This document shows positions 1-5,742 of a DNA stretch of 10,388 nucleotides, one piece after another. Origin of the DNA: Sphingobacteriales bacterium (lineage in GTDB: Bacteria > Bacteroidota > Bacteroidia > Chitinophagales > UBA2359); the NCBI GenBank assembly GCA_016718845.1, contig JADKCK010000092.1, positions 1 to 10,388 of the forward strand, read 5' to 3'. Below the pieces are notes generated by a model. That model had not been told where the DNA came from, searched no databases, and saw only the letters and a program-made list of their open reading frames with translations. Position 1 is the first letter of the stretch. Every line of letters starts with the position of its first letter. Both the position numbers and the translations under genes were made by a program.

Positions 1-1
1 C

Positions 2-76
2 AGCATGAAGATTGCAGACATCGTGCGCCTTGTTGCCATTCTGGAGCGCATTGCGTGCGTGCCTGAGACTGATTGA
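2..76 (+). CDS. C-terminal end of an upstream reading frame (unidentified)
   Basis: An open frame enters from the left edge and stops at TGA 74-76. It contains an ATG at 5-7, so it may be the last 24 residues of a longer upstream protein or a 23-residue ORF. From that ATG it reads MKIADIVRLVAILERIACVP and then four more residues, a mostly helical, hydrophobic stretch. In phage genomes the position just upstream of terS usually holds a small regulator or an HNH nuclease, but nothing here identifies either. The stop codon overlaps the -35-like TTGAAC of the element described at 73-107. I cannot assign a function. Confidence 0.35.
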   Translation, partial: SMKIADIVRLVAILERIACVPETD

Positions 77-107
77 ACGCTACGTTCGCAGGGGAGTGGT
101 AGAGTCG
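73..107 (+). promoter_or_regulatory. Promoter-like element upstream of the terminase operon
   Basis: TTGAAC (73-78) is followed after 21 bases by TAGAGT (100-105), which is preceded by TG at one base distance (TGgTAGAGT), the form of an extended -10. The same arrangement with the same 21-base spacing and a 13/14 identical block, GAGTGsTAGAGTCG, recurs at 4678-4712 ahead of the scaffold gene. A 21-base spacer is long for a sigma-70 promoter, so the extended -10 may be the main contact, or a phage-specific factor may read the element. The function is inferred from position and repetition only. Confidence 0.5.
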
Positions 108-131
108 TGACAAGGAAAAGGTGTCCTGCTT

Positions 132-536
132 ATGTCCACTTTTATCTGGGGTGAGAAATCGAACAATGCAGCCGTTGCACTAGCAAATGGAGCGACGCAA
201 GAAGAAGCGGCGGACACAGCGGGCGTATCGGATCGCACAATTCGCCGCTGGCTTCAATTGCCCGAGTTCGCTGAAGAAGTGGATCGGCTTACCTTTCTAA
301 CGGGTGTCGCTAGCAAAGCTGAACGGCTTCGCATGACAAAGCGCGTTATTGTAAAGTTGGGGACATATACGACGAAGGATTTGCTCGAGTGGCTTAAGTT
401 CGCACAGTCGGAGACGGATGGAATCAAACTGGACTTTGCCGGCCTCTATGCCGCCCTCCATGCGGATGATGCACCTGTGGCCGGAAGCGGACAAGGTGGA
501 GATGGCGCAGCGGCTGATAGCGGGAAAGAAACGTGA
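132..536 (+). CDS. terS: Terminase small subunit (helix-turn-helix DNA-binding protein)
   Basis: This 134-residue protein carries an N-terminal helix-turn-helix at about residues 19-42 (NGATQEEAADTAGVSDRTIR followed by RWL), the pattern of phBC6A51-like small terminases that bind the packaging start site and load the large subunit. Residues 65-110 are amphipathic and helical (KAERLRMTKRVIVKLG; DLLEWLKFAQ), suitable for oligomerisation, and the last 25 residues are a Gly/Ala/Asp-rich tail. The start is supported by AAGG at 118-121, ten bases before the ATG. The 3' end overlaps the large terminase frame. An HTH regulator is the alternative, but the length and the position directly before a large terminase favour TerS. 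Confidence 0.8.
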   Translation: MSTFIWGEKSNNAAVALANGATQEEAADTAGVSDRTIRRWLQLPEFAEEVDRLTFLTGVASKAERLRMTKRVIVKLGTYTTKDLLEWLKFAQSETDGIKLDFAGLYAALHADDAPVAGSGQGGDGAAADSGKET

Positions 537-1425
537 TACCGTCTATTGGCCTAATGCCCGCCCGAATCAACGCCCGCCGGAAGGCGACTGGCGTTTTTGG
601 CTTTTGCTGGCTGGCCGTGGCTTTGGCAAGTCGCGCACCATTGTTGAGTGGGCGCACTGGCAGGCAATGACACGCCCCGGCACACGTGGCAACATTGTCG
701 GGGCAACGGGTTCGGACGTGCGCGACATTCTAGTTAACGGCGAATCTGGATTTCTGAACGTTATCGCTGAGGATGAACGGCCACGGTATAAGCCTTCTGA
801 GTTGACGTTACTTTGGCCGAACGGGAGCATGGCATTGCTTTTTAGTGCAGACGAACCAAACCGTTTGCGCGGCAAGCAATGCCACTGGGCCATAGCAGAT
901 GAGTTGGCAGCATGGCGCTATCCCGCGGCATGGGATCAATTGCTATTTGGCTTGCGGCTTGGAAACGACCCCCGAGCGGCAATTGCCACGACGCCGCGCC
1001 CGACAAAGCTCATTCGTTCTCTTGTCAAGGATGCAACTTGCCATGTGACGCGGGGCAGCACGTATGACAACAAAGCCAACCTTGCATCACAGTTCTATAC
1101 GGACATCATTAACCGCTACGAAGGTACACGTCTCGGGCGGCAGGAACTGAATGCAGAGATACTCGAGGATGTAGAGGGTGCGCTTTGGAAACAGGATGCG
1201 ATTGATAATAACCGAGTGACAGAAGCCCGTGTATTCACCCGTATTGTGATAGGCGTTGACCCCAAAGCCAGCGCCGAAGCGGACAGCGAGACGGGCATTG
1301 TCGTTGTTGGGCTTGGGCAGGACGGGCGTGGCTATGTGATTGCCGACTACTCGATTGATGGCACGCCCGAACAGTGGGCGCAACGTGTGGCCTATGCCTA
1401 CGAGCGCACAGCGCCGACAGGGTGA
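418..1425 (+). CDS. terL: Terminase large subunit, N-terminal ATPase part (frame broken)
   Basis: This is the packaging motor ATPase, which docks on the portal and cleaves the concatemer. Numbering from the ATG at 418, a Walker A loop lies at residues 65-72 (AGRGFGKS, K71) and Walker B with the catalytic Glu at 157-166 (WAIADELAAW, D161/E162). ATTPRPTK at 190-197 resembles the coupling motif. The RNase H-like nuclease begins at 277 (VIGVDPKAS, D281). The segment ARPNQRPPEGDW before Walker A is typical of COG5323/GTA-like terminases. The frame ends at TGA 1423-1425 in the middle of the nuclease, and the missing part continues one frame back (next entry). Restoring one base near 1407 gives about 435 residues, a normal TerL length. 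The start is uncertain: ATG 418 has GGAG four bases upstream and overlaps terS by 119 bases, while ATG 502 has AAGGTGG just upstream and overlaps by 35. Confidence 0.9.
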   Translation: MESNWTLPASMPPSMRMMHLWPEADKVEMAQRLIAGKKRDTVYWPNARPNQRPPEGDWRFWLLLAGRGFGKSRTIVEWAHWQAMTRPGTRGNIVGATGSDVRDILVNGESGFLNVIAEDERPRYKPSELTLLWPNGSMALLFSADEPNRLRGKQCHWAIADELAAWRYPAAWDQLLFGLRLGNDPRAAIATTPRPTKLIRSLVKDATCHVTRGSTYDNKANLASQFYTDIINRYEGTRLGRQELNAEILEDVEGALWKQDAIDNNRVTEARVFTRIVIGVDPKASAEADSETGIVVVGLGQDGRGYVIADYSIDGTPEQWAQRVAYAYERTAPTG

Positions 1426-1724
1426 TTGTGGAAGTGAACCAGGGCGGTGACATGGTATCGAGCGTGCTGCGTGCAACCGGCGTGCGTTTGCCCATTCAGA
1501 CGGTGCGTGCGGCACGTGGCAAGTACACGCGCGCTGAGCCTATCGCAGCCCTGTATGAGCAGGGGAAGGTTGTGCATGTTGGCGTGCATAGTGCGCTCGA
1601 GGATCAACTTTGCACCTGGACACCGGGGGACAGCAGCCCCGACCGCCTCGACGCGCTATGCTGGGCGGCGTGGGCATTGATGCTTGATGGACAATCGCAG
1701 CGCCCCAGAGTGAGGGAGTACTAA
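1407..1724 (+). CDS. terL: Terminase large subunit, C-terminal nuclease part (second half of the broken frame)
   Basis: Homology resumes here in the -1 frame relative to the ATPase half. HSADRVIVEVNQGGDMV followed by SSVLR is the classic terminase nuclease segment, normally preceded by a Tyr/His-rich helix of which YAYER is visible just upstream in the other frame. SPDRLDALCWAAWAL near the C-terminus supplies the late acidic residues of the RNase H-like active site. The stop codon TAA (1722-1724) abuts the portal ATG. No good start codon with a Shine-Dalgarno site opens this piece, so it is not an independent gene. One missing base between about 1405 and 1409 explains the break, for example cgc-[t]ac-agc-gcc-gac, which would read RYSAD. 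The piece is too conserved at protein level to be an old pseudogene. Confidence 0.85.
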   Translation, partial: HSADRVIVEVNQGGDMVSSVLRATGVRLPIQTVRAARGKYTRAEPIAALYEQGKVVHVGVHSALEDQLCTWTPGDSSPDRLDALCWAAWALMLDGQSQRPRVREY

Positions 1725-3278
1725 ATGATCGACATCATGCGCCTTGCGCCTGAGCAACTCGAGAAATACATTCACCTCCAAAGCATTGTGGACAGGCAGC
1801 AGGCGGACGCTGCCCGCGTGCGTGCCTTGCGCGCCTACTACACGGGCGAGCACCCCGTCATGCTCACCGACAGGCAACAGGAGTTTCTCGGGCCACTGGT
1901 GGAAGGGGAGTCGTTCACCTTTGCGCATAACCTTGTGCGCGTTGTCGTCAACACGCTGGCCGAGCGGCTGAGCGTTTCGGGCTTTTCAATCAATGGCGTA
2001 ACGGCGGCTGAAGATGACGGCACAGCAGGCGCGGCCGCGTTGTGGGCACTCTGGAAGCAACTGGCCGCGGACTTGACCGAACAGGAGCTATATCCCGCGG
2101 CCATGCGCGACGGGCGTGCATTCCTCATGGTGGACTTTGACGCCGACACGCAGCAGCCGCGTTGGAACATGTACGAAGTGGACGACGACCGTTCGGGGAT
2201 CATCATTCATCGTGACCCAGAGGACAAGCGGCGCGTGCTATTTGCCACTCGCTATTGGTGGACATTCGACCCATTGACGCCAGGCACAACCGGCATTGAG
2301 CGCAAGACGGTGTATTTGCCTGGTGAGGTGCGCAAGTACCGGCGCACGGGCAATGGCGCACAATGGCAGCCCGTGCAGGACGTAAACGATGCTGCATGGC
2401 CCTTGCCGTGGCTCTATCAGGACGGCACACCAATGGGCGTGCCCGTGATTGAGTTTGCCAACCCCGGCGGCGCTGAGGCTGAGAACTTTATCGGGATGCA
2501 AAATGCGCTTAACAAGAGCTGGCTTGACCTTATGGCCGCGGCTGACGCCAGCGGCTTTCCCATTCTGGCAGTCGAGTACAGCGACCCCAACGCAATGCTT
2601 GGGCCTTCATCATCCGATGACAACCTAAGCGGCAGCGACGAATTGAAGATTGCGCCGGGCCGTCTCATGGAACTAGCGGGCGGCACATTGCACCGCATTG
2701 AGTCGGCCAACCTCACGCCCATGCTTGACGTGATTTGGGCGTTGACCGCTGCGATTGCCGGTGTCAGCCGCACGCCACAATACTATCTGCGGCCTGTGGG
2801 CGGGGGTGACGTGCCTTCGGGTGAGGCGCTGAAGCAACTGGAGTCGGGCCTTGTGGCGCGGGCCGTAAAACGCCAACGTGTGTGGGGGCAAGCGTGGGAG
2901 GAAGTGCTGCGCATGACCATGCGCATTGCGGAGACGTTCGGGCCGGGCCTGGGCGTTGACCCCGACGCATCAATCACCGTGGAGTGGGAAGACCCGAGTA
3001 CACGCAACGAATTGTTGCAAGCGCAAACGGCGCAGACGCACAAGGCTTTGGGCGTGCCCGACGAACAGGTATGGGCCGTGCTGGGCTACAGTCCCGAGGA
3101 AATCGCAGAGTTCAAGGCGTCGGCCAGTGCCGACAAAGCAGCGCAGGTGGCAAGCATTGCCGCGGCGCTGCGCACGCAACAGATAGGGAGCGCGAACAAT
3201 GGCCGAACCAACAACACTCTACAGCAAAACGGGGCAAGCGGTAACGGTGGTGTCGCCCAGCGAGGTGAGACGGCTTGA
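1725..3278 (+). CDS. Portal protein (SPP1 gp6-like)
   Basis: This 517-residue protein matches the Phage_prot_Gp6 (SPP1-type) portal family, the dodecameric ring at one capsid vertex through which DNA passes and to which terminase and neck attach. The N-terminus has the family's helix and YYTGEHP loop (about residues 39-45), then FAHNLVRVVVNTLAERL (about 66-82). The middle has IEFANPGG (about 241-248) followed by QNALNKSWLDLMAAADASG. The crown side carries GGDVPSGEALKQLESG (about 359-374), a helix-rich segment, and ITVEWEDPSTRNELLQAQ, then an Ala-rich coil and a low-complexity Asn/Gly tail. GGGAG in gtgagggagtactaaATG supports the start, which directly follows the terminase stop. The last 80 bases overlap a small ORF starting at 3199. 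Confidence 0.93.
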   Translation: MIDIMRLAPEQLEKYIHLQSIVDRQQADAARVRALRAYYTGEHPVMLTDRQQEFLGPLVEGESFTFAHNLVRVVVNTLAERLSVSGFSINGVTAAEDDGTAGAAALWALWKQLAADLTEQELYPAAMRDGRAFLMVDFDADTQQPRWNMYEVDDDRSGIIIHRDPEDKRRVLFATRYWWTFDPLTPGTTGIERKTVYLPGEVRKYRRTGNGAQWQPVQDVNDAAWPLPWLYQDGTPMGVPVIEFANPGGAEAENFIGMQNALNKSWLDLMAAADASGFPILAVEYSDPNAMLGPSSSDDNLSGSDELKIAPGRLMELAGGTLHRIESANLTPMLDVIWALTAAIAGVSRTPQYYLRPVGGGDVPSGEALKQLESGLVARAVKRQRVWGQAWEEVLRMTMRIAETFGPGLGVDPDASITVEWEDPSTRNELLQAQTAQTHKALGVPDEQVWAVLGYSPEEIAEFKASASADKAAQVASIAAALRTQQIGSANNGRTNNTLQQNGASGNGGVAQRGETA

Positions 3279-3315
3279 GGCGGAAGGCTGGACGCGTGAA
3301 AGCGCCCAAGCCTGA
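3199..3315 (+). CDS. Small phage protein of the LY-x-K-x-G/GW type, N-terminal part of a probably split gene
   Basis: The 38-residue frame begins MAEPTTLYSKTGQAVTVVSP, continues with SEVRRLEAEGW, and stops at TGA 3313-3315. GGGAG at 3186-3190 lies eight bases before the ATG, a good ribosome-binding site. The pattern of a short beta-rich start (LYxKxGxxVxV), then a helix ending in EGW, resembles small proteins of unknown function that I recall from phage head modules. Those usually continue with a Pro/Lys-rich tail. Such a tail is encoded immediately downstream in the +1 frame (next entry), so I read this as the first 34 residues of a 55-residue protein interrupted by one extra base, probably an A in the AAA run at 3299-3301. 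It overlaps the portal 3' end by 80 bases. Confidence 0.6.
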   Translation: MAEPTTLYSKTGQAVTVVSPSEVRRLEAEGWTRESAQA

Positions 3316-3367
3316 GGAAAAGCCCAAGTTTATCCCCGTGCCCAAGCAGCCGGGCAAGGGTAAATGA
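3302..3367 (+). CDS. Pro/Lys-rich tail of the split small protein
   Basis: In the frame one base ahead of the preceding entry, the sequence reads APKPEEKPKFIPVPKQPGKG then K, and stops at TGA 3365-3367. That stop overlaps the next ATG as ATGA, the junction type used repeatedly in this module, which argues that this frame is truly translated. The frame is open only from 3269, so it cannot be a separate protein of any size; a GTG at 3296 would give 23 residues but has no clear Shine-Dalgarno site. Deleting one A at 3299-3301 joins it smoothly to the upstream part (EGWTRE-APKPEEKP). The function is unknown. Confidence 0.5.
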   Translation, partial: APKPEEKPKFIPVPKQPGKGK

Positions 3368-4182
3368 ATCCGCTGATTGCCGCCTTGCTTGCGGCTGGCG
3401 TGATCTCGGCTGAAGAAGCGCGCACGCTTAACGGCCTGCTGAATGATGGTGCGACGCGCATAGAGGCGGAGCAACGTGTAGCCGCGGCCTTTGCCACCGG
3501 CTTTGAGAATCAGCGCAGCCGGCTGATTCGTGCGCTCGACATGGGCAATGTGGATTACCGCGACCCCATGCTCCCAACCTTCTGGGCGGCTGAGCATGAT
3601 CTCTTGGCGCGTGACGTGCTGCCCACGTTGACGGGCATAGCGCAGGACGTGGCGCTTACGGCGACTGTACGCAGTGGCGGCCTGGCAGACTGGCGCACAG
3701 TCAACGAGGCGGTGATTGCGTGGACTGACAGCCACTATCGCAGCGTGGCCGGCGACGCGCTGGGCTCAATACCCAACCTGGACAATACAGCGCGTGATGC
3801 TGTGGCCGATGCAGTCAATCGCTGGCAGCGGGGCGAACTGAATGCAGGGCCGGGGCCGGGCGGCTTGCCGCGCCTGATTGCCGAGTTTCAGAACGTGGAG
3901 GAGTTTGGCGTGGACAGGGCGGCAAGAATTGCCGTGACTGAAACGACGCGGATCCTGGCCGAAGCAGAACGCACGGCGGCGCAAGCCAACCCCAACATGG
4001 AGTACTTGGTTTGGCAGACTGCCAGCGATGAGGTTGTGTGTCTCATTTGCGCGCCGCTTGACGGGCAGCGCATACCGAAGGGACAAGCGACTTTCCCCGG
4101 CGGCTACTATCCGCCGGCGCACCCCAATTGCAGGTGCGGCGTGACAGCCGTAACGGAACTGGCCGCGGAGGTAATGGGCTAA
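3364..4182 (+). CDS. Head morphogenesis / minor capsid protein (Mu F, SPP1 gp7-like)
   Basis: This 272-residue protein belongs to the Phage_Mu_F / SPP1 gp7 family, present in few copies in the procapsid next to the portal and needed for correct head assembly or DNA ejection. The diagnostic C-terminal domain is clear: RAARIAVTETTRILAEAE (about 185-202), the helix with conserved T-E-T; WQTASDEVVCLICAPLDGQ (about 217-235) with C226-x2-C229; and PPAHPNCRCGVTAV (250-263) with H253, C256 and C258. Together these can bind a metal. The N-terminal 160 residues are alpha-helical and variable, as in relatives. The ATG overlaps the preceding stop as ATGA, implying translational coupling. The position after the portal is the standard one. 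Confidence 0.9.
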   Translation: MNPLIAALLAAGVISAEEARTLNGLLNDGATRIEAEQRVAAAFATGFENQRSRLIRALDMGNVDYRDPMLPTFWAAEHDLLARDVLPTLTGIAQDVALTATVRSGGLADWRTVNEAVIAWTDSHYRSVAGDALGSIPNLDNTARDAVADAVNRWQRGELNAGPGPGGLPRLIAEFQNVEEFGVDRAARIAVTETTRILAEAERTAAQANPNMEYLVWQTASDEVVCLICAPLDGQRIPKGQATFPGGYYPPAHPNCRCGVTAVTELAAEVMG

Positions 4183-4640
4183 TGCAAATCCGCACAGAGT
4201 CCAACAGTGCCCCCGCACTGGCCGCGGTGCAAGCGCAGCGGCGCGCCATACAGCAAGCAATGATCGCCACGGGTGAGGATGTGACTTCGCTTTGGCTTGT
4301 GCAGATGCGCCGCTATCCCGCGCCGATTGCGCTGCGTGTGTCGGTTGACGTGCATGGGCGCGTGCGCTCGCGGCTGGGCAATGGGTATAGGCGCACGGGC
4401 ACGCTGCGCAAATCATGGATGCGCATTGCGCCCCGTGTGGAGGGCAATACCGTCATTGCCGAGGTGCGCAGCAGCGGGCAGATTGCGCCGTACAATGTCT
4501 ATGTGCAGATGGAAGGTGTGCAGGCCTGGATGCATACCGGAAGATGGCTCACAGAGGTACAAGTTATCGAACAAACGAGGCCGCAGGTGGAACAGATGGC
4601 GCGCAGACGGGCGCAAGTGGCGCTGACAGCAACCACATAG
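4182..4640 (+). CDS. HK97 gp10-like neck / tail-completion protein (putative)
   Basis: The ATG at 4182 shares its A with the TAA of the previous gene, and GGAGG at 4167-4171 is ten bases upstream. I prefer it over an upstream in-frame ATG at 4128, which lies inside the previous gene. The 152-residue product begins MQIRTESNSAPAL. The central segment GYRRTGTLRKSWMRIAPRV (about 68-86), then a beta-rich stretch with YNVYVQMEGVQAWMHTGRW (about 104-122), follows the pattern of HK97 gp10-like proteins (R-T-G-x-L-x-x-S, then Y-x-x-Y-V). These link the head to the tail in several siphoviruses. Its place before the scaffold, rather than after the capsid gene, is less usual. It ends its transcription unit: a terminator follows five bases after the stop. 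Confidence 0.6.
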   Translation: MQIRTESNSAPALAAVQAQRRAIQQAMIATGEDVTSLWLVQMRRYPAPIALRVSVDVHGRVRSRLGNGYRRTGTLRKSWMRIAPRVEGNTVIAEVRSSGQIAPYNVYVQMEGVQAWMHTGRWLTEVQVIEQTRPQVEQMARRRAQVALTATT

Positions 4641-4644
4641 ACGC

Positions 4645-4679
4645 AAGGCCCATGCAAATCGCATGGGCCTTTTCGTTTT
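4645..4679 (+). terminator. Intrinsic (Rho-independent) terminator
   Basis: AAGGCCCATGC (4645-4655) and GCATGGGCCTT (4661-4671) form a perfect 11-bp stem around a five-base loop (AAATC). It is followed by a T-rich tract, TTTTCGTTTT. It closes the packaging/portal unit and lies directly before the promoter-like element of the scaffold-capsid unit. Confidence 0.9.
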
Positions 4680-4712
4680 GCACTTTTTGTTCATACCCGA
4701 GTGCTAGAGTCG
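4678..4712 (+). promoter_or_regulatory. Promoter-like element upstream of the scaffold-capsid operon
   Basis: TTGCAC (4678-4683) and TAGAGT (4705-4710) are 21 bases apart, with TG one base before the hexamer (TGcTAGAGT). The spacing and the block GAGTGsTAGAGTCG (4699-4712) match the element at 73-107 in 13 of 14 positions, and the spacers share GTTC at the same offset. Location just after a terminator and 50 bases before the scaffold start fits a promoter for the capsid genes. No experimental support can be seen in the sequence. Confidence 0.55.
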
Positions 4713-4761
4713 AAAACAACGTACTTACGCCGACGGGCGGCATAAACGGAGAAAGCGAACA

Positions 4762-5340
4762 ATGGCAGACGAAACAGTAGTCACACCCCTGGCCGCGGAT
4801 GCAGTAACGCCCCCTCCGGCCTCAGATGACGCAGTACCGCCAAACGGAGACGCAACCGGACAACCAGCGGGCAACACGGCGGGCAGGACATTCACGCAGG
4901 CGGAAGTGGACGCGCTGCTTTCGTCAAGGCTCGAGCGTGCCAAGCGACAGACTGAGGAGGCGACTGCAAAGGCGCGCACCGAAGCGGAGCGCAAGGCGGC
5001 TGAGGCGCAGGGCGAATACCAGAAGCTTTACGAGGCAACGAAGGCGGAACTGGAAGAGGCCGCGCAGAAGGCGGCGGCGCTGGAACTGGCGGCAATGCGG
5101 CGTGAAGTGGCTGACAGGCTAGGCGTACCGGCGGCGCTGGTGAGTCGGCTACAAGGCGACACACCGGAGACGCTGGAAGCCGATGCGAAGGCACTGATGG
5201 CGGCATTGCCCAAGCCGGGCGCACCGAACATCAACAGCACGGGGGGCGCACCGCCACCGGCCAGCGGATTGAGCCAGGTTGATATTGAGCAACTGGCAGC
5301 ACGGTTGGGTGTAAGTCCAAAGTACATCGGCAAGAATTAG
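4762..5340 (+). CDS. Capsid scaffold protein (DUF4355-like)
   Basis: This 192-residue, highly charged helical protein has the build of siphovirus scaffolds that guide capsid protein polymerisation and then leave the head. It has a Pro/Ala-rich disordered N-terminus (1-42). The family signature FTQAEVDALLSSRLERAK (about 43-60) leads into a long coiled coil rich in Ala, Glu, Lys and Arg (about 55-115). REVADRLGVPAALVSRLQGD follows, then a Pro/Gly linker and a small C-terminal segment (QVDIEQLAARLGVSPKYIG) that may bind the capsid protein. GGAGA at 4749-4753 supports the start. Its place before decoration and major capsid genes fits the role. No protease gene accompanies it. Confidence 0.82.
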   Translation: MADETVVTPLAADAVTPPPASDDAVPPNGDATGQPAGNTAGRTFTQAEVDALLSSRLERAKRQTEEATAKARTEAERKAAEAQGEYQKLYEATKAELEEAAQKAAALELAAMRREVADRLGVPAALVSRLQGDTPETLEADAKALMAALPKPGAPNINSTGGAPPPASGLSQVDIEQLAARLGVSPKYIGKN

Positions 5341-5349
5341 GAGAGCGAC

Positions 5350-5730
5350 ATGGCAACAGCACGAGACACAGTAGCGGAGCACATCAAGCCCCTCGAGGGT
5401 GCGATTGTGCGCCGCTTCACTTCCGGGGCAGCGATTGCCGCCGGCGAACTGGTAAGCATGAGCAGTGACGGCTATATCGACCCGAGCGACAGCACGGCGG
5501 CCAAGAATTACGTTCTGGGCGTGGCGATTCAGGCGGCTGCGGCTGCCGGCGCACGCGTAGACGTGGTTGTCTTCGGGCCGGTTGTTTGTCTCACCGGTGC
5601 GACGCCGGGCGGTTTGCAGTACAACAGCACCACGGCGGGCGAACCGCTGGAGACGGTGGCAGGCAATCAGACAGTGGCCGGCATTGCCGAAAGTGCAACC
5701 GTCCTCTTTGTCCATCCGGCGACGGTATAG
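5350..5730 (+). CDS. Capsid decoration / cement protein (DUF2190-like)
   Basis: This 126-residue beta-rich protein matches the build of DUF2190 head decoration proteins: AIVRRFTSGAAIAAGELVSM near residues 19-38, then GVAIQAAAAAGARVDVVVFG and a series of short strands ending FVHPATV. Such proteins sit on the capsid surface and stabilise the expanded head. AGGAGA in taggagagcgacATG gives a strong ribosome-binding site. It lies nine bases after the scaffold stop and 12 bases before the capsid gene, so the three are likely co-transcribed. Confidence 0.8.
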   Translation: MATARDTVAEHIKPLEGAIVRRFTSGAAIAAGELVSMSSDGYIDPSDSTAAKNYVLGVAIQAAAAAGARVDVVVFGPVVCLTGATPGGLQYNSTTAGEPLETVAGNQTVAGIAESATVLFVHPATV

Positions 5731-5742
5731 GGAGGCTGAATA

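Noticed and set aside
112..131. Possible small hairpin AGGA/TCCT over the terS ribosome-binding site
   Set aside because: A stem of only four base pairs is too weak to claim as regulatory.
1399..1425. Programmed frameshift in the large terminase
   Set aside because: No slippery sequence occurs at cgc aca gcg ccg aca ggg tga, and a shortened terminase form has no known use. A missing base is more likely.
3112..3735. 207-residue open frame on the minus strand
   Set aside because: It spans the portal end and the gp7-like gene in antisense, with no domain features.
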